From: Pinibacter soli
Lineage (GTDB): Bacteria; Bacteroidota; Bacteroidia; Chitinophagales; Chitinophagaceae
DNA length: 64,000 bases
Direction of reading: 5' to 3'
Assembly (NCBI RefSeq): GCF_029961145.1
Contig: NZ_JASBRG010000007.1
Coordinates: 724,155-788,154, forward strand
A model generated the notes under the pieces. The model was not told the DNA's origin, made no database searches, and saw only the letters and a program-made list of their open reading frames with translations. Shown here piece after piece: positions 10,329 through 19,326 of this stretch (position 1 is the stretch's first letter; each line of letters starts with the position of its first letter). Both the position numbers and the translations under genes were made by a program.

Positions 10329-10955
10329 TCAATTAATCATTACCGCCACGGAAACTGCGAGCATCAATTGCATATCTGCATGGTGCCCTACATACTCCCT
10401 GATAGATCGCACAGCAAGTACCATGTGCTCCTTTACGGTATTGCGTGTCAGATTTAATTCTGTGGCCACCTCTTCGTATTTTTTTCCTTCAAGTCGGCAA
10501 AGTTTGAAAACTCTTTTTCGTTGGGGTGGTAACCGCTCAATGGCAACCGTTAAAATGTGATTGTATTGCTGCCACTGTAATTGCAATGCAGGATCAGCAA
10601 CTTTGTTTCCGATATGAAGAGCCACTTCTGTTCGCATCTGATCGTCGGCGGCAATTTTCTTAAGCTGTTTAAAAACAGCATTTCGGGTTATGGTAAACAG
10701 GTATGACTTAAAAGAAAGCGATGGATCAATATTTGAACGCCGGTCCCAAACCTTAATAAAAACCTCCTGAACGATGTCCTCTGCTACCTGGGGAATTTTT
10801 ACAAAACGCAAGGCATAACCATAAAGGGAATTATGGTAGGTATTATAAATATGCACAAAAGCGCTTTTATTCCCCACCTTTAAATGGGTTAACAAAGTCT
10901 TCACCGGCGGATCGGCATCCAGGGAAGCATTACCTGAAAAGTAAGTTAGTTTCAT
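10329..10955 (-). CDS. ECF RNA polymerase sigma factor (FecI-like)
   Basis: About 208 residues when started at the Met of MKLTYFSGNASLD (10955); the longer frame from 11036 has a poor leader. Region 2 is visible at about 35-100 (FVHIYNTYHNSLYGYALRF, VAEDIVQEVFIKVWDRRS) and region 4 at about 140-195 (IERLPPQRKRVFKLCRLEGK, then YEEVATELNLTRNTVKEH). Sigma-70 regions 1 and 3 are missing, which defines the ECF group. It precedes FecR by 94 bases and directs transcription of the downstream SusCD genes by analogy with other Bacteroidota sigma/anti-sigma/SusC clusters. A C-terminal extra stretch (MQLMLAVSVAVMIN) is hydrophobic and odd but short. Confidence 0.93.
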   Translation of the reverse strand: MKLTYFSGNASLDADPPVKTLLTHLKVGNKSAFVHIYNTYHNSLYGYALRFVKIPQVAEDIVQEVFIKVWDRRSNIDPSLSFKSYLFTITRNAVFKQLKKIAADDQMRTEVALHIGNKVADPALQLQWQQYNHILTVAIERLPPQRKRVFKLCRLEGKKYEEVATELNLTRNTVKEHMVLAVRSIREYVGHHADMQLMLAVSVAVMIN

Positions 10956-11282
10956 ATAGCAATCTTTCAAAGCAGTTTTGGTTAGTGCACAAAGGATGTG
11001 GCTTTGTAAAAGGCTTTCACCATTTTTACAAAGCATCTTCGCTAATTCTCTGATCTGGAAATGTTGGGCTGCGGAGGTTTATACCCGATATTTCGGAGGA
11101 TTGTCAAAACTGATTGGTATTGATTTACTGGCATTGCAAAAGTTTTTTGGGTTATAGACTGGCATCTATCAAACATTCCAAAAGTATCTGCCGGCTGTCT
11201 TTTTCGACTTTACATTTCGCCAAAATCGTCGCACAAATGTTCAAAACGTGCAGGAAGAATGGAACAAATGTCCAAAACTGCA
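10956..11282 (-). other. Intergenic gap upstream of the sigma factor gene
   Basis: This 327-base gap separates the end of the LacI-type gene from the chosen start of the ECF sigma gene. It is long enough to hold a separate promoter for the sigma-FecR-SusCD transcript. I searched for the Bacteroidota -7 element (TAnnTTTG) and saw no convincing copy, and no strong terminator hairpin. Confidence 0.3.
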
Positions 11283-12356
11283 CTACGACAAGGATTCTGG
11301 GCCATCGACCATTAGCAACGCAGTTTCATTTTTCATTTTTAAAGACGATTGCCTTACAATAATTTCCGACCGAAGGATGATCGTATTCGCATTGTCTACT
11401 GTGCGTGCCCCTGAAAGATGATCAATAAGACACCGTGCTGCCATCTCTCCCATTTCATAACATGGATAATTTACCGTAGTTAGATTCGGTTCTACTATCT
11501 TGGTAATAGGTTCATTATTAAATCCGGCGAAAGCAATTTCCTGCGGAATCTTCATGCCGGCAGCCCTAAGCGTCTGCATACAATAAATGGCACAAAGGTC
11601 ATTTGCGACAAAAACGCCATCCGGCTTTTCCGTCATTTGCAGGATCTGGTTTCCGGCCTCTATCCCGCTTTTTTCGGTCAGGTCATTTACGACAAGGAGG
11701 TTATCATCAAAATAAAGCCCCGCATGGAGGAGTGCATCTTTATAACCGCGGCATCTTTCCGCATAAATATTGGTTGAAGATTGCCCGGCTATATGCATAA
11801 TGCGCCTGCAACCCTGTTCAATTAAATGCCGGGTAATATTGTAAGCGCTTTTGTAATTGTCTATAACGATATTCAGGCTGCGTGCATCTTCACAAACGCG
11901 ATCGAAGAATACTACCGGTATGTGCTTATTAAAGAACGCGTTGAAATGATCCATGCTTTTGGCATCGTGGGCGAGAGAAACGAGTAAACCATCTACGCGG
12001 CTGTCAAACATCATATCGATATTGGAGATCTCCTTTTTGGCAGAACCGAGGGATTGACTGATAATGATATTGTATCCAAATTCATTGGCGATTTTTTCCA
12101 TGCCTGCTATAATGGAAGAAACAACGTAGCTGTTAAGTCGCGGAACAATGAGCCCCAAAGTATTTGCCTGTTGCCGGCGAAGATTCCTTGCAAAGCTATT
12201 GGAACGATATCCCATTTCTCTCGCCACCGCATGCACTTTCTTTTTGGTGGCATTGCTGATTGCATGATGATCCTTTAAACTCCTGCTAACTGTGGCAGCA
12301 GAAACATTCAGGCGTCTGGCTATGTCATATATGGTAATCTCTCTGTCTTCTTTCAT
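11283..12356 (-). CDS. LacI/GalR-family transcriptional regulator
   Basis: A 357-residue repressor-type protein. The N-terminal helix-turn-helix and hinge read ITIYDIARRLNVSAATVSRS and AREMGYRSNSFARNLRR. The periplasmic-binding-protein-like sensor domain covers about 60-340 (TLGLIVPRL, SRVDGLLVSLA, PDGVFVANDLCAIYCM, IAFAGFNNEPI). Such proteins bind a palindromic operator and release it when a sugar or sugar acid binds. It follows the SDR gene by 50 bases and is likely co-transcribed with it. Probable targets are this SDR and the nearby GH27-GH3 genes. The effector is unknown. Confidence 0.95.
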   Translation of the reverse strand: MKEDREITIYDIARRLNVSAATVSRSLKDHHAISNATKKKVHAVAREMGYRSNSFARNLRRQQANTLGLIVPRLNSYVVSSIIAGMEKIANEFGYNIIISQSLGSAKKEISNIDMMFDSRVDGLLVSLAHDAKSMDHFNAFFNKHIPVVFFDRVCEDARSLNIVIDNYKSAYNITRHLIEQGCRRIMHIAGQSSTNIYAERCRGYKDALLHAGLYFDDNLLVVNDLTEKSGIEAGNQILQMTEKPDGVFVANDLCAIYCMQTLRAAGMKIPQEIAFAGFNNEPITKIVEPNLTTVNYPCYEMGEMAARCLIDHLSGARTVDNANTIILRSEIIVRQSSLKMKNETALLMVDGPESLS

Positions 12357-12406
12357 ACAAGCAACGTGTGGTATGCGTTTATGAGGTGTTGTTCAGTCAG
12401 CTTTAT

Positions 12407-13159
12407 TTAAAACCCAATTGAGTTTCCGCCATCTACCGGCAGTATTACGCCAGTAATGTAACAGGCCGCATCGGAGGCCAGGAATAAAGCAGCATCCCCA
12501 ATATCTGAGGGATTACCAAGAACACCCATTGGTGTTCGCGACATTACTTTTTGCTTGCGCTCGGGATCATTGTTCAAAGCCTTCGCACTCATGTTGGTGG
12601 CAATAAAACCAGGCGCAATGCAATTCACTCTTATTCCCCTGGGTGAAAGCTCCACGGCCATTGCCCTTGTCATCCCTTCAATGGCTGCCTTTGAAGCGGT
12701 GTAAGCAATCACTTTCGGCAGGCCGTATTGGGATGCCATGGAACTGATGTTAATAATGCTTCCGTTTATTTGTTGTGCAAGCATTGCTTTGATCACTTCG
12801 CGTGTTAACGAAAAAGCAGCGGTTACATTCGTCAACAAAATATTTTGAAACTCTGCATCGGTCACTTCCACCAATTCCTTTTTCATGTTGATTCCCGCGT
12901 TGTTTACCAGAATATCTATGCGGCCATGTTTATCCAATATGCATTGCACCAGTTTCGGTATTTCGCAGAGTGTGTTCAGGTCACAGGCAATGGTTTCACA
13001 AAGAGGGCCCAGTTTTTCTGCCGCTTCTGAAAGCTTTTGTTGATCCCGGCCTATGATGATGGTGTGTATAGAGGCCCTCACAAATTTCTCTGCGGTTGCC
13101 AGCCCGATTCCTGATCCTCCGCCGGTAATGATCGCTATTTTTTTCATGATTGAATTCAC
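12407..13159 (-). CDS. SDR-family NAD(P)-dependent oxidoreductase, possibly sugar-acid dehydrogenase
   Basis: A 250-residue classical short-chain dehydrogenase. The cofactor motif TGGGSGIG lies near residue 13, NNAG near 87, and the catalytic Ser/Tyr/Lys are in INISSMASQYG and AYTASKAA. The C-terminal half has the SPRGIRVNCIAPGFIATNM and ITGVILPVDGG signatures. Length matches the family. Relatives with this pattern include gluconate 5-dehydrogenases and 2-keto-3-deoxygluconate dehydrogenases, which would fit its pairing with a LacI regulator inside a glycan locus; the substrate itself cannot be read. A second Met at 13147 is an equally possible start. Confidence 0.93.
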   Translation of the reverse strand: MNSIMKKIAIITGGGSGIGLATAEKFVRASIHTIIIGRDQQKLSEAAEKLGPLCETIACDLNTLCEIPKLVQCILDKHGRIDILVNNAGINMKKELVEVTDAEFQNILLTNVTAAFSLTREVIKAMLAQQINGSIINISSMASQYGLPKVIAYTASKAAIEGMTRAMAVELSPRGIRVNCIAPGFIATNMSAKALNNDPERKQKVMSRTPMGVLGNPSDIGDAALFLASDAACYITGVILPVDGGNSIGF

Positions 13160-13261
13160 TTATAATATACAGGGTAGTTAAAAAATATCTCAGGCTTGAG
13201 GTCCCAACCCGTCGTTTCATTGCTGTAAAAAAATTGAATAAATTTCTTGCCGCAACACAAT

Positions 13262-13269
13262 CAAATGTA
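13262..13269 (-). promoter_or_regulatory. Possible Bacteroidota -7 element for the SDR-LacI transcript
   Basis: On the minus strand the sequence is TACATTTG, an exact match to the Bacteroidota -7 consensus TAnnTTTG, about 103 bases before the SDR start. No clear TTG element was found at the usual distance upstream, so the call is weak. Confidence 0.25.
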
Positions 13270-13397
13270 TAAAGGAGGCTAAGGAAAGGATTGCTTATTT
13301 GTTGAAAAGAATAACACAAATGTTCAGCAGCAATGCAAATAGTTATTTTAGCAGGTAAGTATTCAGGTTAATACAGTTCTATGGGAGACAACAACAA

Positions 13398-13422
13398 AAA
13401 AGCCGGTGACTAGCCGGCTTTT
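13398..13422 (-). terminator. Intrinsic terminator after the GH27-GH3 operon
   Basis: AAAAGCCGG (13398-13406) pairs perfectly with CCGGCTTTT (13414-13422) across a 7-base loop. Read on the minus strand, the hairpin ends in a T run. It lies about 150 bases downstream of the GH3 stop and before the SDR gene, separating the two transcripts. It is symmetric and could act in either direction. Confidence 0.75.
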
Positions 13423-13572
13423 AATCGCTTAAGGTCAAAAAAACGAGATCAGGCTAAACCCAACCGCACCGGATCTTTGAGATGCCTCTGCTTATGAATC
13501 TTCATTATCTTAAAAGGGGTTTTATTTCCCTAGACATTACTTTTTTTAATTAGAATATAACCCAATTAAACG

Positions 13573-16206
13573 CTAGTTGATCTTTATGTCTTTTTGTAAT
13601 ACATTACCGGTCGGGATATTTTTTACACCCGGCTGCCCACCTCCAACACTAATAACCAGTTTGCCGGCAGGACAAATCATTTTCCCATTGGCATTGGCAA
13701 CTGCCAACTCTTTTGCTGTTAAAGTAAAATGGACGATACTCGTTTCTCCCGGCTTTAAATGTATACGCTTGAAACCTTTGAGTGCTTTTCGCGCCACTTT
13801 AAAAGATTGCCCCTGGTAGGAAATATATAACTGAACCACTTCTTCACCTGCACGTTTGCCGGTGTTGGTAACAGTCACGTCAACAGGAATATTTGCATTT
13901 GCTTTAACGGCAGCAGGAATCACCAGATTTTTGTATTGAAAGGAGGTGTAACTCAAGCCATACCCAAAAGGATACAAAGGTTCTCCCTTGAAATAACGAT
14001 AAGTGCGGTTATTCATCGAATAGTCCTCAAAAGAACCAAGATCTGCATCGCTTTTGTAGAACGTAACAGGTAAACGACCCGATGGATTGTAATCACCAAA
14101 CAACACATCCGCAATCGCAGTTCCTGCTGACTGTCCGCCATACCATGCGTTTACAATGGCAGGTATATGCACACTCTCCCATGGCATTGCAATGGCACTG
14201 CCGGTCATCATGACGAACACCACGGGCTTGCCTGTTTTCTGCAATGTTTTTAATAGTTCGGTTTGCACAGATGGCAACAAGATCGATGTTCTGTCTCCGC
14301 CGTTAAAACCGGGATAATCAACTTTCATTTCTTCGCCTTCAAGTTGTGGGGAAATGCCTCCAACAAAAATGATGGCATCTGCATCAGCTAATCTGTTGGC
14401 AAGTGCATTAAAATCAGTTTTCACAAATTTGCCTGCTTTTAATGCGACGCTTGCTTTTCCATCTCCCTGCCAATATTCTAACACGAGTTTATACACTTCT
14501 CCTTTCTTTGTGTCGAGCCTGTAAGTTCTTGCGCCCCAACGGTTCCTTTCCCATGCGTTTATGACTTCCTTATCATTGATCATAAATTTATAGCCATCAT
14601 CGCCTTGCACCTGGAATGTTATGTAGCCATCTTCCCCGGCAGTAAAGTTGGTGGTGTACCGTGCTGAAAAATCATTCGCTTTAATGCTGCCGGTTACCTG
14701 CTGTCCTTCCTGCCAGAAATGATCGATTTCGTTTTCATTCACTACAATCGGACTTGCGCCAAGTTGACGGTTAGCAAAATATTCAGCTTTAAAACCATGT
14801 TTGCCTTCATAAGCGCACTGTGCACTTATGTCGGTAAAAGCCAGCAATGTATCGTTGGTAAAATTCACTGCCTGTTCATACACCACTTTTGTATCACTGG
14901 AAACCTTTTGCCCGATGCCATTCAATGCTGTTACAATTTCAGACGGCGTTCCGTTATAATTTCCGAGTACAGCAATACTGTTTTCAGCATTGGGTCCAAC
15001 TACTGCAATCTTCTTTAATGATTTACTAAGAGGTAAAGTGTTGTTTTCATTTTTGAGTAATACAATAGATTCCTGTGCCATTTTAAGGGCTTGTGCTTTG
15101 TGTTCTCCACTCTCCAAAACACTGGTTGGCGTTTGCGCATAAACAACTTCTGACGCAGGATCAAACATACCCAGCTGCATGCGGATCATAAACAATCTTT
15201 TCACTGAAACAGTAATTTGCGATTCTTTGATGATGCCATCTTTTACAGCTTTAACCAAGGACAAATAAGCGTCGGTACCACACTCTACATCTGTTCCATG
15301 AAACACTGCATCTGCTGATGCTGTTTCAGCATTGGTGTGCGTTTTATGGTGTTTAAAGAAATCATCAATGGCCCAGCAATCAGAAGTAACATACCCGTTA
15401 AACTTCCATTGATTGCGCAGGATATCGATCATCAGCAGATCACTTCCACAACAAGGTTGTTTCCTGAAGGCATTGTATGCACACATTACACCGGCCACGT
15501 GGGCGTCTGTAACAAGCTCTTTGAATGCCGGCAGATAAGTCTCCCAGAGATCCTGTGCGCTGACATCCACATTAAATTCATGCCGTGACGGCTCCGGACC
15601 ACTGTGTATAGCATAATGCTTTGCGCAGGCTGCCGCTTTCAGGTATTTCGGATCGTCTCCCTGGAGGCCATGCACAAAAGCCTTTCCCAGCATGGCAGTC
15701 AAAAAAGGATCTTCACCATATGTTTCCTGCCCGCGACCCCAACGGGGATCGCGAAAAATATTGATATTTGGCGTCCAGTAGGTAAGCCCCCAATAACGTT
15801 CGCCGGTTTTGCCGGATGCAATTGCTTTGTTATGGATCGCTCTTCCTTCCATGGCGCTCTGATCGGCCATTGTGTATAACGCAGTAGTATCCCAGGTGGC
15901 GGCCATCGCAATGGCTTGCGGGTATACCGTTGTTTTAAAAGGCGTTCTGGCGACGCCATGCAGCACTTCATTCCACCAGTCGTACGCTGGAATACCGAGC
16001 CTTGGAATGGCCGGCGCATGATTGAGCATTTGAGCCACTTTTTCCTCCAGCGTTAACCGACCCACCAGGTCATCTACTCTTTCTTTAAATCCCAGCTTGT
16101 AATTCCAGAACGGTAACTGCGATGGCTGCGTTTGTGCATGCCCGTTTATCCGGCACAATATCGCCACAGCAAAAAAAATCGTCTTTGTCAACTTCATCCT
16201 TGTCAA
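13573..16206 (-). CDS. Glycoside hydrolase family 3 enzyme with PA14 insert
   Basis: An 877-residue secreted enzyme (signal peptide to about residue 25, MKLTKTIFFAVAILCRINGH region). The first GH3 domain begins RVDDLVGRLTLEEKVAQML and has the DWWNEVLHGVAR motif; the nucleophile Asp is in GYVTSDCWAIDD at about 273. The second domain (IAVVGPNAENSIAVLGNYNG) is interrupted at about 469-600 by a PA14 domain (GFKAEYFANRQ, DDGYKFMINDKEVI). A fibronectin-III-like domain ends the protein (GEEVVQLYISY). The DWWNE pattern is usual in beta-xylosidases and beta-glucosidases of this family; PA14 inserts cover the active-site entrance and bias towards short oligosaccharides. It follows GH27 by 51 bases. A Met at 16197 is an alternative start. 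Confidence 0.94.
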   Translation of the reverse strand: MTRMKLTKTIFFAVAILCRINGHAQTQPSQLPFWNYKLGFKERVDDLVGRLTLEEKVAQMLNHAPAIPRLGIPAYDWWNEVLHGVARTPFKTTVYPQAIAMAATWDTTALYTMADQSAMEGRAIHNKAIASGKTGERYWGLTYWTPNINIFRDPRWGRGQETYGEDPFLTAMLGKAFVHGLQGDDPKYLKAAACAKHYAIHSGPEPSRHEFNVDVSAQDLWETYLPAFKELVTDAHVAGVMCAYNAFRKQPCCGSDLLMIDILRNQWKFNGYVTSDCWAIDDFFKHHKTHTNAETASADAVFHGTDVECGTDAYLSLVKAVKDGIIKESQITVSVKRLFMIRMQLGMFDPASEVVYAQTPTSVLESGEHKAQALKMAQESIVLLKNENNTLPLSKSLKKIAVVGPNAENSIAVLGNYNGTPSEIVTALNGIGQKVSSDTKVVYEQAVNFTNDTLLAFTDISAQCAYEGKHGFKAEYFANRQLGASPIVVNENEIDHFWQEGQQVTGSIKANDFSARYTTNFTAGEDGYITFQVQGDDGYKFMINDKEVINAWERNRWGARTYRLDTKKGEVYKLVLEYWQGDGKASVALKAGKFVKTDFNALANRLADADAIIFVGGISPQLEGEEMKVDYPGFNGGDRTSILLPSVQTELLKTLQKTGKPVVFVMMTGSAIAMPWESVHIPAIVNAWYGGQSAGTAIADVLFGDYNPSGRLPVTFYKSDADLGSFEDYSMNNRTYRYFKGEPLYPFGYGLSYTSFQYKNLVIPAAVKANANIPVDVTVTNTGKRAGEEVVQLYISYQGQSFKVARKALKGFKRIHLKPGETSIVHFTLTAKELAVANANGKMICPAGKLVISVGGGQPGVKNIPTGNVLQKDIKIN

Positions 16207-16257
16207 TCTTTTTTAAAAACTACTCAAATAATTCCACCCGGTCAATTAATAACGAAA

Positions 16258-18282
16258 TCATTTGATGCAATCAAATTTCAACAGCAACACACCATGTGCA
16301 GGAACTTTTACAGAAAGTTTATCCTTCCGGGTGTCCAATTTTGTAATGTCTTTCTGCCTCCACAGATCGCGTACTTTTAATTTGCCTGTTAAACCCAATT
16401 GTTGAAAATCTGAAAATGGCATATCAATAGGCTCTAATCCAAAATTGCAGAAACCCACTGCATGGCTCCGGTCTTCCAGCTCCTTTACATAAATTCGCAA
16501 ATCGCCTTTCTTCAGTTGGCAGATCGCTTGCTTACCAAGGGCATCCTGGTTCACGGCAATCACTTCGTCGTTTGTTAGGAGATTAAGTGTAAAATCGTCC
16601 AGCTTCTCCATATCACAGCCAATCAACAGCGGTGCAGAAAATAAACTCCATAAACTAAAGTGAAGATATTGTTCATCTGGCTTGAGCTTGCTCGCATGAG
16701 GATTGCCCCAGCCAACTGTTCCCAGGACAAGCATATCAGGATCGTTCCAGTTCCCGGGTTTTGCATAAGGCGCCGCTTTGTCTTGAGCAAGAGCGATGCT
16801 GGATACACTTGACCATGTATCTGTAATGTCGTTGGTCGTGCGCCAGCAACTGCCACCCACCGAGTCGCCCCATTTCCAAACATCAGACATTCCATATTGA
16901 CAAAGACTAAATATTATATCGCGTGGCTGCTCTTGTAAAAATTTTCCCATGAGCGAGAAGGGAGCTTTCGCAGTTGGAAGCTCATTGCCGCCTTTGTACG
17001 ATAGAGACGAAACTTTATAAGGGTCGTTGTTAGGCATTCCATTAATCACATTGCCGTAACTGCACCAGTCGTACTTCAGATAGTCAAATCCCCATTTAGC
17101 ATAGGTTTCCGCATCTTGTTTTTCATAACCATAGCTACCGGCACAACCTCCGCAAGTCCATGGACCGGGGCTTGAATAAAGACCAATTTTCAACCCAAGT
17201 CCATGCACATAGTCAGCAAGTTCCTTTATGTCTTTAAAACGGGCATTGGGAATAATGTTACCAGCATCGTCACGAAACCTCCCTCTTAAAGATTCATCTT
17301 TTGAATCGCGATGGTTTTGCCAGAAATCATCAATATTCACGTAGGCCCAGCCGTGATTGACCAGGTCCGATTTTACCATCGCATCGGCCGCCCGCTTTAC
17401 CTTGTCAGCAGATACTTCTCCGGCAAAACAGTTCCAACTGTTCCATCCCATAGGCGGTGTTAACGCGATCTTATCACCGCACACAATGCGTAAGTTTTTT
17501 TCTGCAATGCCTTTCGTGTTGCGGGCTTTAAGTTTAACATTAAATGTGCCCCATCTTTCGAGCTTTCCGGTAATTAAACCAGTATGGCTGTCTAACGAAA
17601 GACCCGCAGGTAGTCCGGTTGCGGAAAAAATCATCGGCCGCTCACCAGTTGCAGCAATGCGAAATTGAAAAGGGGAACCGGGTCTCACGCCAAAAACGGT
17701 AGCACCGTTAATTCGTGGACTCGCCGGAGCTTTAGAGGTTAAAATGTAGGGAGTTGCCGGTATAGGATTAACAGTTGACAAAGCAGTTGGTTCCGTCGTT
17801 TCAAACTTTGCATCCACCCAATCAGCATGATCGTAGTAATTGCCATTGCCTCCATCATTCACCACCAATTCCATTTTTTGAATCCCTTTAACTGAAGCCT
17901 GGCATGTTCTGGCACTATCGCCCAAATGCATAATCCCACTCGACCACATCTTTTTACCATCTCCGAATACAACAAATTCTACCGCAGGTTCATGTCCCGC
18001 GACTTCGTCATCGATGCCAACCATGGCACTAAACGATTGCGCTTTTCCTTTCAACAAGATGATCAACGAACTTTCTGCGTGTGTCCCAAAACCACGCTGA
18101 AATTTTTGACCAGCAATTGTAAGTGTCCTGTTATCCACCGATCTGTTATTGTTGGGCACGCCATAGCCTTGCGTTGCGGCACTTATATCTAACTGGTCAA
18201 GCCACACCATTTGAGCTGCTGATCGATAAGAGGAAACTACGCCGATAACAACTATAATGCTTGTAATTATTCTATTTGTCAT
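16258..18282 (-). CDS. GH27 alpha-galactosidase-like enzyme with NPCBM domain
   Basis: A 674-residue secreted enzyme. After the signal peptide comes an NPCBM carbohydrate-binding domain at about 30-150 (FGTHAESSLIILLKG, GHEPAVEFVVFGDG), an Ig-like putative domain at about 180-265 (GLPAGLSLDSHTGLITGKL), then the GH27 barrel from TPPMGWNSWNCFAGE to about 600. The nucleophile Asp lies in YLKYDWCSYG (about 404) and the acid/base Asp in CWRTTNDITDTW (about 481). GH27 members release terminal alpha-galactose or, in some cases, beta-L-arabinopyranose. It is the first gene of the GH27-GH3 transcript and implies a galactosylated substrate such as galactomannan, xyloglucan or arabinogalactan. Confidence 0.95.
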   Translation of the reverse strand: MTNRIITSIIVVIGVVSSYRSAAQMVWLDQLDISAATQGYGVPNNNRSVDNRTLTIAGQKFQRGFGTHAESSLIILLKGKAQSFSAMVGIDDEVAGHEPAVEFVVFGDGKKMWSSGIMHLGDSARTCQASVKGIQKMELVVNDGGNGNYYDHADWVDAKFETTEPTALSTVNPIPATPYILTSKAPASPRINGATVFGVRPGSPFQFRIAATGERPMIFSATGLPAGLSLDSHTGLITGKLERWGTFNVKLKARNTKGIAEKNLRIVCGDKIALTPPMGWNSWNCFAGEVSADKVKRAADAMVKSDLVNHGWAYVNIDDFWQNHRDSKDESLRGRFRDDAGNIIPNARFKDIKELADYVHGLGLKIGLYSSPGPWTCGGCAGSYGYEKQDAETYAKWGFDYLKYDWCSYGNVINGMPNNDPYKVSSLSYKGGNELPTAKAPFSLMGKFLQEQPRDIIFSLCQYGMSDVWKWGDSVGGSCWRTTNDITDTWSSVSSIALAQDKAAPYAKPGNWNDPDMLVLGTVGWGNPHASKLKPDEQYLHFSLWSLFSAPLLIGCDMEKLDDFTLNLLTNDEVIAVNQDALGKQAICQLKKGDLRIYVKELEDRSHAVGFCNFGLEPIDMPFSDFQQLGLTGKLKVRDLWRQKDITKLDTRKDKLSVKVPAHGVLLLKFDCIK

Positions 18283-18284
18283 AT

Positions 18285-18300
18285 TTAACTTTCAAGTTAA
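18285..18300. promoter_or_regulatory. Perfect palindrome just upstream of the GH27 gene
   Basis: TTAACTT and AAGTTAA form a perfect 7-bp inverted repeat with a 2-base centre, starting three bases upstream of the GH27 start codon. It could be an operator for the LacI-type protein or a leader hairpin. No second copy was found before other genes of the locus, so the role is open. Confidence 0.3.
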
Positions 18301-18480
18301 AAAGTAGCGAAAAAGAACTGTTTGTTGAAAATGGCATATATTTTATAAAACCACTTCACACAGTCTGCGAGCATATAATATCCAAAATATCTAAAAGAGG
18401 GTGGTTCGGCGTCAACCCTTTTTTTGAGTTCATACAACCTATTTTCGATTTTACATACTATCCTTTTTACTGAACATTTC

Positions 18481-18509
18481 CAATTGCGAATACAGTGTAT
18501 TCGCAATTG
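18481..18509. repeat. 29-base hairpin of the CAATTG family
   Basis: CAATTGCGAATA (18481-18492) pairs perfectly with TATTCGCAATTG (18498-18509); one more pair closes to leave a 3-base loop. It has the same total length, the same outer CAATTG half-sites and a similar centre (ACAGTGT) as the hairpins inside the two long repeats at 18859-18890 and 38121-38153, but different inner stem bases. Confidence 0.7.
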
Positions 18510-18588
18510 TGGATCGGTATACCTTTTTGCTGGTTACTGTGAATTTTAGTGGGGGAATCTCTAAATGAAAAATAGAAAAAATCTTTGT

Positions 18589-18931
18589 GAAAATACTATC
18601 TTCCTTAAGCAGTATAACACACGGTGACCAAAATACCGCATTGTCGAATACTTTCGCTTTCGTTCGGTTTTGACCTCAAGTCTAGGAATTCCTCCATCAA
18701 CGACACACGTGCGTCAAAATGATGATACACGACAGTCAATTTTTTTTGCAACAATTTTTATATTTGTATTGTCAGGTGACACATTTTTAATGTACGAAAT
18801 ATACTATATCATTTTTTGATTTTTTTTGGCAGACGTTGTATCACGGCTTGCTATGTTTCCCAATTGTGCCCACACAGTAGGCACAATTGGAATTGTTTAT
18901 TCAACAACCAAACGTAGTTAAGGAAACAATT
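18589..18931 (+). repeat. Dispersed non-coding repeat, copy A
   Basis: This stretch aligns by eye with 37902-38193 over its whole length, apart from an A+T-rich insertion of about 50 bases around 18740-18830. The best-conserved part is the 3' 100 bases: ACGTTGTATCAC, CTTGCTATGT, an 11-bp stem CCAATTGTGCC/GGCACAATTGG (18860-18890) with a 9-base loop, then TTCAACAACCAA and a second inverted repeat AATTGTTT/AAACAATT. It lies in the 1,044-base gap between the divergent GH27 gene and the DUF4142 gene. No plausible protein is encoded. Homology may extend some 25 bases further 5'. Confidence 0.8.
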
Positions 18932-19236
18932 CTATGGGTGACTGGATTTGAAATTTTTCTATATCAATAATGATATCAACTACTTCCAAAGTCAATGACA
19001 ATGCTACTCACCACATTGCTTACAGCGAAATAAATAATGAAGAGACCTATTAATCAAATGTAAGAAATTACTGCATCCACCATTCTTGTTTGCTTAACCC
19101 ACTATTGCTGCATGGAGACCCGCTAACAAAATGAAGTGTTGATAGTCTTTCAAATGTATAACTCGACGATATTTCGTTCATCTTATCGTCTAACGCCGAA
19201 AAAAGCATTGAATTAAAACTGAGTCATATTTGAAAG

Positions 19237-19251
19237 CATTGATAATCAATG
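19237..19251. promoter_or_regulatory. Palindrome upstream of the candidate sigma-54 promoter
   Basis: CATTGAT and ATCAATG form a perfect inverted repeat around one central base, 10 bases upstream of the -24 element. A second inverted pair, CTTTCAAATG (19147-19156) and CATATTTGAAAG (19225-19236), brackets the region. These could be sites for the adjacent sigma-54 activator, by position only. Confidence 0.3.
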
Positions 19252-19261
19252 GTTGTAAAAA

Positions 19262-19277
19262 AGGCCGGTGTTTTGCT
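19262..19277 (+). promoter_or_regulatory. Candidate sigma-54 (-24/-12) promoter
   Basis: The sequence AGGCCGGTGTTTTGCT has GG at 19263-19264 and GC at 19275-19276 with the required 10-base gap, and an exact TTGCT -12 box; the -24 box matches TGGCACG at four of seven positions. It lies 50 bases before the first gene of the peroxide operon, whose 3' neighbour is a sigma-54 activator gene. Confidence 0.45.
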
Positions 19278-19326
19278 TTTGCTGAATTGCTTCAATATCG
19301 AAGCTATAACAGCAAAAAAATAAGCA

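Noticed and set aside
18589-18931. Insertion sequence with a lost transposase
   Set aside because: No terminal inverted repeats of IS type, no target duplication and no transposase fragment could be seen; left as an undefined repeat.
19201-19326. Retron or other reverse-transcriptase system linked to the structured repeats
   Set aside because: No reverse transcriptase or other enzyme of such a system is encoded next to either repeat copy.
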